A DNA stretch of 64,000 nucleotides from Bacteroidales bacterium (GTDB lineage: Bacteria; Bacteroidota; Bacteroidia; Bacteroidales; P3), in assembly GCA_017960475.1 (NCBI GenBank), contig JAGCZH010000038.1:1-64000 (forward strand), given 5' to 3'. Under the pieces are notes generated by a model, which searched no databases, was not told the DNA's origin, and worked only from the letters and a program-made list of their open reading frames with translations. How positions within the stretch are numbered: the first letter of the stretch is position 1; each line of letters opens with the position of its first letter. Positions 35,493 to 43,412 of the stretch are shown here, one piece after another. The position numbers and the translations under genes were made by a program.

Positions 35493-36821
35493 TTATTGTG
35501 TCACAGCCTCGCCAATAAGAGTGGCGGCGGTGCAGCGGGTCACTCTTATATTGACATATTGTCCAGGTTTGAAGTCATGGCGATCGAAGACGATGACTTT
35601 GTTTTGGCTGTTGCGGCCGAATAGTTGCTTGTCAGAACGGTGGGACACCCCTTCGACAAGGACCTCGTAAACTTTGCCTATTTCTTTGGTGTTGTTCTCA
35701 AGGGCTATCTCGCCTTGCAGTGCTATGATTTCCTCGAGGCGGCGGGTTTTTACTTCGTCGGGGATGTCATCCTGAAGATGTTTTGCGGCATAGGTGTCGG
35801 GGCGCATAGAGAATTTGAACATATAGGCATAGTCATATCTCACTGTGCGGAACATTTCAAGGGTGGCTTTATGGTCCTCTTCCGTCTCGCCGCAGAATCC
35901 GGCAATTACATCGGTGGTGATGCTGCAGTCGGGAAGATAATGTCTGATGGCGTCAATGCGGTTCAGGTACCATTCCGGAGTGTAGCGACGGTTCATGAGC
36001 TTGAGCATGCGTTCGCTTCCCGATTGGACGGGAAGGTGGATGCAGTGGCAGATATTCCTGTATTTCGCCATGATTTGGAGCAGTTCGTCGCTGAGATCTT
36101 TGGGGTGTGATGTTGCGAAGCGGACGCGAAGAAGAGGGTCTATTTCGGCGACCATAGCCATGAGCTGAGGAAAACCCACAGTAGTGTCATTGTTCTGCCA
36201 GCGGTAGCTGTTGACGTTTTGGCCAAGAAGAGTGACCTCGCGGTATCCTTTCTCGAAGAGAGTGCGAGCTTCGGCGACAATGGTCTGAGGGTCGCGGCTG
36301 CGTTCGCGTCCGCGAGTGTATGGCACCACGCAGTAGGCGCAATAGTTTTGACATCCGCGCATGATGCTAATATAGGCGGTAATGCCATTGGTGTCGTATC
36401 TCACAGGTTCTATGTCGGCGTAGGTCTCGCTGTCGCTAAGCAGAGTCTCTGCTAGTTTCTCGCCGTCGTGAAGGTGGCTTAGCATTTCTGGCAGCCTACG
36501 ATAGGCGTCGGGACCAACAATAAAAGAGACGTTGTCCTCCTCCTCCATAAGCTGGTTTTTGATGCGTTCCGCCATACAGCCAAGAATACCGATTTTCACC
36601 CATTGGCGGTTGCGTTGCAGAGCTCGCAGTTCACGCAGGCGCTTGCGGATACGTTGCTCCGCATTGTCACGTATGGCGCAGGTGTTTATCAGTATATAAT
36701 CAGCCTGGTTGATGTCCTTCTCGAGGGTATAGCCCTCTTTAGAGAGAATCGAACCAACAATTTCGCTGTCGGCCAGGTTCATCTGGCATCCGTATGTTTC
36801 TATGTATACTTTGTTTTTCAA
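35493..36821 (-). CDS. miaB: tRNA-2-methylthio-N6-dimethylallyladenosine synthase (MiaB)
   Basis: 442 aa. The N-terminal UPF0004 domain is ETYGCQMNLADSEIV, the radical SAM motif is CQNYCAYCVVPYTRG (C-x3-C-x2-C), and a TRAM domain is at the C-terminus (YEVLVEGVS...GQYVNIRVT). MiaB adds a methylthio group to i6A37 of tRNAs. A promoter box lies about 40 bp upstream. It is the last housekeeping gene before the Rhs island. Confidence 0.95.
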   Translation of the reverse strand: MKNKVYIETYGCQMNLADSEIVGSILSKEGYTLEKDINQADYILINTCAIRDNAEQRIRKRLRELRALQRNRQWVKIGILGCMAERIKNQLMEEEDNVSFIVGPDAYRRLPEMLSHLHDGEKLAETLLSDSETYADIEPVRYDTNGITAYISIMRGCQNYCAYCVVPYTRGRERSRDPQTIVAEARTLFEKGYREVTLLGQNVNSYRWQNNDTTVGFPQLMAMVAEIDPLLRVRFATSHPKDLSDELLQIMAKYRNICHCIHLPVQSGSERMLKLMNRRYTPEWYLNRIDAIRHYLPDCSITTDVIAGFCGETEEDHKATLEMFRTVRYDYAYMFKFSMRPDTYAAKHLQDDIPDEVKTRRLEEIIALQGEIALENNTKEIGKVYEVLVEGVSHRSDKQLFGRNSQNKVIVFDRHDFKPGQYVNIRVTRCTAATLIGEAVTQ

Positions 36822-36858
36822 TGCTTTGACGAATATATAGAATATATATTTTAAAATA

Positions 36859-36866
36859 CAAAAGTA
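36859..36866 (-). promoter_or_regulatory. Probable -7 box of miaB
   Basis: TACTTTTG on the minus strand fits TAnnTTTG and lies about 40 bp before the miaB start. From here to the left inverted repeat (about 36890-37060) I see no gene. Confidence 0.5.
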
Positions 36867-37060
36867 CGAAAAAAAGGGATGTCATCAATAAAAAAGTCAT
36901 CCTGATAGTATTAGATAGATTCCAGATCAAAACTAACTCGTGATTGCTATGTAAAGTACGTTATTCATTACTACAGTCAACAACAAGTCGAATGGAGCTT
37001 CACCTAATATGAATTGTTGTACCCCCAATTGGTGGTTAGAATTCATGTTAGATTGTTTTT

Positions 37061-37232
37061 CGAGTAGATTGGCTGCATCATTGGCTAAACCTAGCGGGTT
37101 TCGGCAAGACAGGGGGGTGGATAGAATGCCGAAAGAAATGCTGATACGGCATAAATAGATATTATCAGGTGGTATTAGTAGAATTCTTGCTCTAATGACC
37201 GATTGTGGTTTAAGAAATATTCGGTCACTATC
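37061..37232 (-). repeat. Left terminal inverted repeat of the Rhs island
   Basis: The reverse complement matches 57738-57911 with about eight differences, including one or two small indels. It starts immediately after the end of the leftmost linked gene. It carries no coding sequence I can support. Confidence 0.9.
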
Positions 37233-37252
37233 ACCTTTTCCCTATTCAAGAC

Positions 37253-38077
37253 TTAATACTCGAACTTAGTTCCTTCCAATCCAATTCTATTGCTAGGAAT
37301 ATCCTTGGCTTCCCATGGTTTATCGTGCCTTTTTACCATTGTTGGGAAGAAGAAGCCATTGTCAATCCAACACTGGTAGTTTTTCTCTTTGTCAATAGGA
37401 AAGATGCTGTCACCTTTTATCACGAGAGGAAACTTATTAAACAGCGCTTCTTGCCACAACAAGTATCTGTTACTCAAATCTATTTTTAAGTAATTGTAGG
37501 AGGGATAAATTGACGTATCTATGTCTTTACATACCCGTGCATAATAGTTCCCATGATTCACAATAATAATATTTGAGTACTGGCAATCATCATAAGGAAT
37601 ATAAAGCTGACGTGAAGACGAATCCATATAATAAATTCCTTCATGCAACAAAAGTTGGTCTTGTATTTCTTTTTTCCACACACCTTGCTTAGGATAGAAG
37701 AATTTTACAATTACAGGAATGCCTGTCGTAGGTTCTATATTATCTGTATCTTTAAATTTGTATAAAGAATATGGAAATCTCACTTGGCTGGTGTTGTGAA
37801 GGATTATTGTGTCTCCTTTGGCATAATAGCGTATTTTTTGATAACGCTGAAACCGATCAACCGCAAAGAAGCGTGCTTGTACAATGCTGTCATTAGCAAA
37901 AGACAGTACGAATCTACCATCAATTCCTGTGTAAAAAGTCTTGTTTTCTAACTGGTCTCCAAAATGAAAGACAGGAAAACGAGGAATCGTGTCTTTTTCA
38001 GATTCATCCTTCTGTGCGTTCATTGTGTTCATTATTAAAAAAAATCCAAAATATAAAAGAATTTTTTTTGATATCAT
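37253..38077 (-). CDS. Exported protein linked to Rhs tip A, candidate immunity protein
   Basis: 274 aa with a signal peptide, MISKKILLYFGFFLIMNTMNAQ. No family recognised; the body is beta-rich with many aromatic residues (FYTGIDGRFVLSFANDS, FRFQ-like strands, YPSYNYLKIDLSNRYLLW). It starts 2 bp after the tip A stop, the position held by an immunity gene after every tip in this island. An exported location would place its target in the periplasm or outer membrane. Confidence 0.65.
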   Translation of the reverse strand: MISKKILLYFGFFLIMNTMNAQKDESEKDTIPRFPVFHFGDQLENKTFYTGIDGRFVLSFANDSIVQARFFAVDRFQRYQKIRYYAKGDTIILHNTSQVRFPYSLYKFKDTDNIEPTTGIPVIVKFFYPKQGVWKKEIQDQLLLHEGIYYMDSSSRQLYIPYDDCQYSNIIIVNHGNYYARVCKDIDTSIYPSYNYLKIDLSNRYLLWQEALFNKFPLVIKGDSIFPIDKEKNYQCWIDNGFFFPTMVKRHDKPWEAKDIPSNRIGLEGTKFEY

Positions 38078-38079
38078 TT

Positions 38080-38751
38080 CTATTTGTGTTTTATGATTGT
38101 ACTATCTGGATATTTATTGATAAAATCACTTGTTGACTTCGGAAGTTCATAGTATAGAATAGGATCATATCTATCTATTGAACGAAAAGCGGCTCCTCGC
38201 CTGAAAGCAGCCTTTTCTAAAGCTTCGGTATTAAATACTTTGAAATCTCCACCATCGGCAGGTTGAATAAAAAATGATTCCTTATTGTAAAACTGATAGC
38301 AGTGTTTAAGTTCATGTGCAAGGGTCTGCAATCCGCCATAAGATAATTCTCCTTCTTTTGTCAACGCATTTCTATCAGTATTTAGTGATACCATAATCCA
38401 ATGTTGTTTTTCCCCTTTACAGGCAATGTCTCCGTAGCCATAGTATTGAGTTATTCCCTTGGTTTTCTTATTGTTTTCGCCAAACGACCCGGATTGAATA
38501 TCATAAAAAGTGGTTTCATCATCTCTCATTGATTTAATCTCCGTCATTGTATTTTGGAACTCCTTAAGATCATCCTGTTGTTGTTCTGTTAATTCTCCAT
38601 TCCTTTGTAATTCCGTTAACTGATTTATCTCTCGTTGGCAATAGTCTTCTATTTTTTTAGCATATTCTTCCATTTTTTCGCTGAATTCTCTCCCGTCCGG
38701 ATCCACCATCTTTACCGGATTCCAGGCACAGTAGGCATACGGCGAAAGCAA
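38080..38751 (-). pseudogene. Orphan Rhs tip A with HELKH zinc-protease motif, core end truncated
   Basis: Only the last ~20 residues of the Rhs core remain (SPYAYCAWNPVKMVDPDGRE), opening on a TTG. The rest of the conserved core end present in the other cassettes is missing, so this copy probably cannot be made alone and is best seen as a stored cassette. The ~200-aa tip has a charged helical part (about 25-75), then TLAHELKHCYQFY (HExxH at 146-150) and a downstream Glu/Ala-rich LEKAAFRRGAAF that could give the third zinc ligand. I infer a zinc metallopeptidase toxin. Part of the same tip survives as a remnant at the right end of the island. Confidence 0.7.
38691..38751 (-). repeat. Rhs core-end repeat, truncated copy
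   Basis: It keeps only the final ~60 bp (encoding SPYAYCAWNPVKMVDPDG) of the ~175-bp core-end repeat found in the other cassettes. The 246 bp between it and the next gene hold no core sequence. Confidence 0.8.
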
Positions 38752-38997
38752 AGAGATGAATCCGCATGTTATGAGTGCGGTTTCGATTGCCTATTTTATG
38801 TACTGGTCGGTTCAATTAGTTGTATTTTTTAGGCTAGTAGGCTGGGGCAGGAATTAGGACTCTGCTGCACATCTCGCTGAATATTCACATTCATCGGATA
38901 ACACTCCAAAGGCATTATAAGCAAAATACCCAATGCGCATAATCATATCCTTTTTTCTATAACTCACTTCTTTTTTTAACAACCTATAGATATCAAA

Positions 38998-39633
38998 CTA
39001 TTTGTTGGAGATGAATTCTTCATAATGCCTTGCTTTAATAGGATCTTTATCATGGAAAGAATAATTGCCATTATAGATTTCGTACAGTTTTTTAGCAGCA
39101 GTTTTCGACTGGGATAACTCAAAATATTTTTCATAGTATTTTATCATTATGGCGACATAATATTCATCCGCACAGAAATCCAAATAGTCAAAAATATAAT
39201 TACCACAAATCCAATACCCTTCATAATAACAGTGTTTTAGAGCTAAAAAATCAGTTATACAAATTAGTTTATCCAAATCGAATCTCGATATGTATTGTGA
39301 GTGAGAGTAGAAATAATGAAGACATAATATTTTATAAGCTTCAATGCTACCTCTCTTTATTTCACAATAGACTTGTTTTAACTCATCATCAGATAAATGT
39401 ATCGGGCCAAAATCCTCTCCATCCATAAAATTGAAATGTAGAGTGTCGTTTGATATGTCTTTCGAATATAAGTATTCACAAAAGTCATCACGATGAGTGC
39501 TGTCATCTATTGTAATTTCATGATAAATGTTGATGTCGAGGATTTCGGTTGCTGTACTTATGCGATTATGACTTAAGCTCAGTTTGATGGTAACAAATAC
39601 AGGTAATACAAACAGTAATCTAAAGTGGTTCAT
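38998..39633 (-). CDS. Exported protein linked to Rhs tip B, candidate immunity protein
   Basis: 211 aa. The hydrophobic N-terminus MNHFRLLFVLPVFVTIKLSLS reads as a signal peptide or anchor. The rest is helical, rich in Tyr, Cys and acidic residues (IKRGSIEAYKILCLHYFYSHSQ, FALKHCYYEGYWICGNYIFDYLDF), reminiscent of helical-repeat proteins. I do not recognise a family. It follows tip B by 12 bp on the same strand. Confidence 0.65.
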   Translation of the reverse strand: MNHFRLLFVLPVFVTIKLSLSHNRISTATEILDINIYHEITIDDSTHRDDFCEYLYSKDISNDTLHFNFMDGEDFGPIHLSDDELKQVYCEIKRGSIEAYKILCLHYFYSHSQYISRFDLDKLICITDFLALKHCYYEGYWICGNYIFDYLDFCADEYYVAIMIKYYEKYFELSQSKTAAKKLYEIYNGNYSFHDKDPIKARHYEEFISNK

Positions 39634-39645
39634 GACGATAATTGA

Positions 39646-40527
39646 TTATTGTAGATTTAACTCAGGCAAACAAATCTGATTATCTGGATGATTAGCATTA
39701 TATAACTCTACCTTTCTCTGCATACCAGATAGTAACGAGGAGATGTTGTTAACTTCATTATTTTCAATGTGACCAATGTCTTGTCCTTTATACAAAACAC
39801 GCCAATAGCAATCGTAACTTTCACCTTCTTTAGGACTCAACCACATTGACCCCGAGCTCTTGTCTGAATTTGTATGAACATCTCCTACAGGTGAGATAAC
39901 GAGGATATTGGAGAGGGCCTTGTCTAGCCCATCAGCAAAAGAATAGAAAGGGACGGAAGTCTCTCCTGTTTGACATGATATCAAAAATACTGGTGTAACA
40001 TAGTTGTAATAGCTATTTTCTTGATACACATTTGTACTCCAAATACAATCTGCTATAGTTGATGCATACTGTCTGGACATGAGTGGCAAATCGTCATCAT
40101 AATTATAATTGTTGTTTTGGATTACTGGAGGACAACTCCGGCCATGTGCATTAATGATTAAAACATTACTAATATCCGGTTGGGTTCGTAGAAACTTGCT
40201 ATCAGCATAGTTGAGTGTGTCTCTTCCATCCGGATCCACCAGTTTCACAGGGTTCCAGGCGCAGTAGGCATACGGCGAAATGCTCGGATACTTATCACTC
40301 ATTGGGTCGACGCTGAGGAAAAGACCGCTGAGGTCGCTGTCGTAATAGCGTGCTCCGAAGTAGCAATAGCCTGTCTCCGAGTCTTTCTCCTTGCCGATGA
40401 AAGGGATAATTTTTGTACAATAATAGTGATGCTGATTATCAGTATTTTCAAAAAAGTAAAAAACATCATTTCGTGCACTATAGAAAGTACAAAAACAACA
40501 ACCCAACATGTTATTATTGTAATGCAT
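39646..40527 (-). CDS. Orphan Rhs tip B with caspase-like (CHAT/C80-type) cysteine protease motif
   Basis: 293 aa. Residues about 44-102 are the Rhs core end (IGKEKDSETGYCYFGARYYD through LVDPDGRD). The tip then has two strand-loop motifs of clan CD cysteine peptidases: VLIINAHGR (His128) and VFLISCQTGE (Cys185), spaced as in CHAT/C80 caspase-like domains. The ~40 residues before the core are not Rhs-like, and the true start is uncertain. I infer an autonomous or stored protease tip. The following gene on the minus strand is its likely immunity gene. Confidence 0.75.
   Translation of the reverse strand: MHYNNNMLGCCFCTFYSARNDVFYFFENTDNQHHYYCTKIIPFIGKEKDSETGYCYFGARYYDSDLSGLFLSVDPMSDKYPSISPYAYCAWNPVKLVDPDGRDTLNYADSKFLRTQPDISNVLIINAHGRSCPPVIQNNNYNYDDDLPLMSRQYASTIADCIWSTNVYQENSYYNYVTPVFLISCQTGETSVPFYSFADGLDKALSNILVISPVGDVHTNSDKSSGSMWLSPKEGESYDCYWRVLYKGQDIGHIENNEVNNISSLLSGMQRKVELYNANHPDNQICLPELNLQ
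40226..40401 (-). repeat. Rhs core-end repeat, copy B
   Basis: It encodes the GKEKDSETG...DPDGR segment shared by all Rhs tips here, on the minus strand. One difference is ATC for ACC in the FTGK motif (FIGK). It is inverted relative to the copies on the right side of the island. Confidence 0.85.
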
Positions 40528-40686
40528 TTTACTGGTTATGTTAGATTTCGCCTATGTAATTGATTTAATTATACCCATTGTTATTTGAATTGCTCCTATA
40601 AGAGTTTTTTTCGGATTATGACGGTAGCGCAGTTATTGTATTTGATGACCACTGCGATCGGTTATTTCAATATATATATTCTCATA

Positions 40687-41226
40687 TCACCATTTAACAT
40701 GAATACAACTTGCTCTCCTGTGTGACCGAACATTCCGCCATATAAAATTTGAAAATTCCATAAAAGATGGCGAAAATACTGCATTTTTAAAATATATCCA
40801 CTCTTTTACCTCCTTTGACTCACCTTTTTCTATTGACATAATTAGATATGGATCAAACCCACCCGAACAAACTAGATTATTGTCATCGTCATAATACACA
40901 CTGTCATTCATGATTTTTTGCGTTAAACATGAATATTTGTTCAATGTGTCTTTATTGTATATTGATAGGATTCTGATTGTATCCCATTCACTATTGTTAT
41001 CGCTGTCATATACTGTTAATATCTCTTGAAAAAAAATCAATGAGTCTTGCTTAAGCACTACAAAACCAGTAAGACAATTATCGTTATAATCCGAAAAAAA
41101 CAAATTGATTTGTTCTTCATGGATAATAATTGGCTTTTGAGCCTTGCAAGACGGATATCCTAAAAATAGAAGGTATAATAGAAACAACGAAAAAGGATTA
41201 TTGATTGTAAAAATTGTACGTTTCAT
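40687..41226 (-). CDS. Exported protein linked to Rhs tip C, candidate immunity protein
   Basis: 179 aa from the ATG at 41226, giving a hydrophobic leader (MKRTIFTINNPFSLFLLYLLFLG) ending near SCKAQ, a possible lipobox or signal-peptidase site. The longer upstream frame is a shadow of tip C. The mature part is beta-rich with many Asp/Asn and a CSGGFDPYLIMSIEKGE segment; no family recognised. Its start overlaps the end of tip C by 28 bp. The 40528-40686 spacer after it has no gene. Confidence 0.6.
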   Translation of the reverse strand: MKRTIFTINNPFSLFLLYLLFLGYPSCKAQKPIIIHEEQINLFFSDYNDNCLTGFVVLKQDSLIFFQEILTVYDSDNNSEWDTIRILSIYNKDTLNKYSCLTQKIMNDSVYYDDDNNLVCSGGFDPYLIMSIEKGESKEVKEWIYFKNAVFSPSFMEFSNFIWRNVRSHRRASCIHVKW

Positions 41227-42142
41227 TGTAAAACTCTTGATACTTTTCTGTTGTGGATTTAAAAATGGGTGAATTAATAACAGCCTCATAACATTTATAA
41301 TGATCGCAATTGTTAGATTTTTTTTCATTGCATCCACTATAACCCTTCTTGACATGACCATACCATTCATGATATACAACAGTTGAGATGACATTCTCAA
41401 CAGTAGTTTCATATCGCTCTGGGTAAACTCGTCTGCCTAACACTTTTTCATTTTTTAATGTTGCAAAATTCCCTTTTAATATTTCCCCAAAATCATATTC
41501 AATCTTTCCCCCTATCTCACTTATGTCAAATGTAAATTCACCGACCTCAGTACCATTATAAGATTCAACAATATTTGTCCATATTCTTGATTGTACTTCA
41601 CCTGAAAGTTGTGTTGCCACATTATCAAAATATCGACCATATGCGGCAACTTCTTCGCAACTTAAATTGTTTATTTCAGTCCCTTCTGCATAGAGACATT
41701 GTTTCAATCTACGGTCATCAATTATTATCGGGACGCCTGTGAATCCTTCCTTTGTGTTTCCAATATAGTCCCCATTTTTATCGTAAACTGGATTAATCTC
41801 CCTTCCATCCGGATCCACCAGTTTCACAGGGTTCCAGGCGCAGTAGGCATACGGCGAAAGGCTCGGGTACTTGTCGGCCATCGGGTCAACGCTGAGGAAA
41901 AGGCCACTGAGGTCGCTGTCGTAATACCTAGCTCCGAAGTAGCAATAGCCTGTCTCCGAGTCTTTCTCCTTGCCGGTGAAAGTGCAACAAAAGAAATCGT
42001 CGTGAAAACCTGTAGTACAATGGCTTTCCCATGAATACCCGCAAACATTTTTTTTCGAAAAGTTGTACAAAAACGACATTGCGATAGGCAGGGCAAGGTG
42101 CGTATTATTGAAAACTCTTATGTTTGGTGTCGGGCACATCAT
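41198..42142 (-). CDS. Orphan Rhs tip C with HExxGH metallopeptidase motif
   Basis: 314 aa. The Rhs core end spans about residues 55-115. The tip ends with VVYHEWYGHVKKGYSG (H258, E259, H263), followed by HYKCYEAVINSPIF with a possible third ligand Glu286. HExxGH has one more residue between the histidines than HExxH; the same spacing is known from M49 dipeptidyl peptidase III. The ~50 residues before the core are unrelated to Rhs, and the start may lie nearer the core. The promoter-like TACTTTTG just upstream suggests it can be transcribed without the main Rhs gene. Confidence 0.75.
   Translation of the reverse strand: MMCPTPNIRVFNNTHLALPIAMSFLYNFSKKNVCGYSWESHCTTGFHDDFFCCTFTGKEKDSETGYCYFGARYYDSDLSGLFLSVDPMADKYPSLSPYAYCAWNPVKLVDPDGREINPVYDKNGDYIGNTKEGFTGVPIIIDDRRLKQCLYAEGTEINNLSCEEVAAYGRYFDNVATQLSGEVQSRIWTNIVESYNGTEVGEFTFDISEIGGKIEYDFGEILKGNFATLKNEKVLGRRVYPERYETTVENVISTVVYHEWYGHVKKGYSGCNEKKSNNCDHYKCYEAVINSPIFKSTTEKYQEFYNETYNFYNQ
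41812..41982 (-). repeat. Rhs core-end repeat, copy C
   Basis: A minus-strand copy encoding FTGKEKDSETG...VDPDGR. It is nearly identical at DNA level to copy B, as expected for a homologous-recombination site. Confidence 0.85.
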
Positions 42143-42158
42143 GAGGTGGTTTGATATG

Positions 42159-42204
42159 CAAAAGTAGCAATTTATGTTGAATCACAGAAAAAAACGTATC
42201 TTTA
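42159..42204. promoter_or_regulatory. Divergent promoter region between tip C and the recombinase
   Basis: On the minus strand TACTTTTG (42159-42166) points towards tip C. On the plus strand TATCTTTA (42197-42204) points towards the recombinase 44 bp downstream. Neither has a clear -33 box. Confidence 0.45.
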
Positions 42205-42247
42205 TTTTCTGATTAATTCTTGGTTCCTGATATAAATCACTGTCATT

Positions 42248-43246
42248 ATGAATATTAAAATCAACTCAAACTTTCCGTTTTCTGTTACGGCCATCCAGTT
42301 CGCACCCAACGGTGGACTGAGCATAACCCTTTCAACCCCCGAAGGCCAGCCATCAGAGAGCAGGTTCCAGTACACCGCCAGTCTTGGTGACGGTTTCGCC
42401 GAGGAGAGGAGCCCCGTCAGCCTTGCGCAGTACGCCATGCATTTCGCTGAACGCTGCAACATCAAGCAAAAAACCAGGTTGTCATACTATACGATGGTCA
42501 TGCACCTTCGTGAATACGGCGACGTCGACATTGACCAAATCACCACGTCTTATCTACAGGGATTCATAGAGCATCTGCGGAGGCGGGGCTTGAAGCCTGG
42601 CTCAGTGCGTCTGGACTTCCAGAAGCTATCCTGCGTGCTGCGTGACGCATACAAGAACGGTCTGTTCGATGACAGGATACTGCAAAGTGTCAATCGCCCG
42701 AAGAAAGAGCAGGGGAAGAAATGCTTCCTAACCGAGTCTGAGCTGAAAAGGATGGAGCGGACGACCCTGCCAGAACGATACCGCAGAATCAGGGAGATGT
42801 TCATGTTCTCCTGTATGACAGGCATGCGGTTCAGCGACATACAGGAGCTGGAGTGGAAGGATATCAAGAGTACAGGCAGGCACCTGTGGATAGAGTTCCG
42901 TCAAAAAAAGACCGGCACGATGGAAAGGATCCCTCTGGGCAGCGCCGCCGAAACCATGCTCCGGAGGATGACGAGAGAAGGCAAGCGGGTATTCGGCCAC
43001 GTCAGCAATCAGTGGGCCAACGCAGTCATAAAGAAATGGTGTAAAAAAGCCAAGATAAAGAAACACGTGACCTTCCACATAGCCAGACACACCTTCTGCG
43101 TCATACTGCTGACCAAGGATGTGCCGATATACACAGTCCAGAAACTGATGTGCCATTCGGACATAGGCACCACTAACATATACGCCGATCTTACAAGCAA
43201 GTCGAAAGCCAAGGCTGTCAGGAAGCTGCCGTCCTTTGTGGCATGA
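42248..43246 (+). CDS. Tyrosine-type site-specific recombinase (integrase)
   Basis: 332 aa. An N-terminal arm-type and SAM-like domain (SLAQYAMHFAERCNIKQKTRLSYYTMVMHLREYG) is followed by a complete catalytic set: Arg194 (TGMRFSDIQEL), Lys221 (KKTG), H277-x2-R280 (FHIARHTF), His303 (CHSDIGTT) and the nucleophile Tyr312 (NIYADL). The gene appears intact and stands between the two outward-pointing cassette arms of the Rhs island. It resembles the orphan integrases of Bacteroidota that drive excision or inversion. Its target sites are not known; the island's terminal repeats and the core-end repeats are the obvious candidates to test. Confidence 0.9.
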   Translation: MNIKINSNFPFSVTAIQFAPNGGLSITLSTPEGQPSESRFQYTASLGDGFAEERSPVSLAQYAMHFAERCNIKQKTRLSYYTMVMHLREYGDVDIDQITTSYLQGFIEHLRRRGLKPGSVRLDFQKLSCVLRDAYKNGLFDDRILQSVNRPKKEQGKKCFLTESELKRMERTTLPERYRRIREMFMFSCMTGMRFSDIQELEWKDIKSTGRHLWIEFRQKKTGTMERIPLGSAAETMLRRMTREGKRVFGHVSNQWANAVIKKWCKKAKIKKHVTFHIARHTFCVILLTKDVPIYTVQKLMCHSDIGTTNIYADLTSKSKAKAVRKLPSFVA

Positions 43247-43377
43247 CAGAAGGGAGCAGCCTTCTTTCATTAGAGTGGTAAATGCCACAAAGAACAATAA
43301 ACGCTTAAAAACAAAATGATTAAGCTTCCAGGCATGTTTTTTTTCAAAACACATGTGTCTGTATTGGAAAAACAATG

Positions 43378-43385
43378 TATATTTG
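43378..43385 (+). promoter_or_regulatory. Promoter -7 box for the T9SS cargo/Rhs unit
   Basis: TATATTTG fits TAnnTTTG and stands about 28 bp before the ATG at 43413. It rules out the longer open frame that begins at 43353 as the translated start. Confidence 0.55.
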
Positions 43386-43412
43386 CATACACAATATTTT
43401 ATAGTAGTGAAC

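Noticed and set aside
43353-43412. Longer N-terminus for the T9SS-sorted protein
   Set aside because: The promoter -7 box lies inside that stretch, and the ATG at 43413 begins a clean signal peptide.
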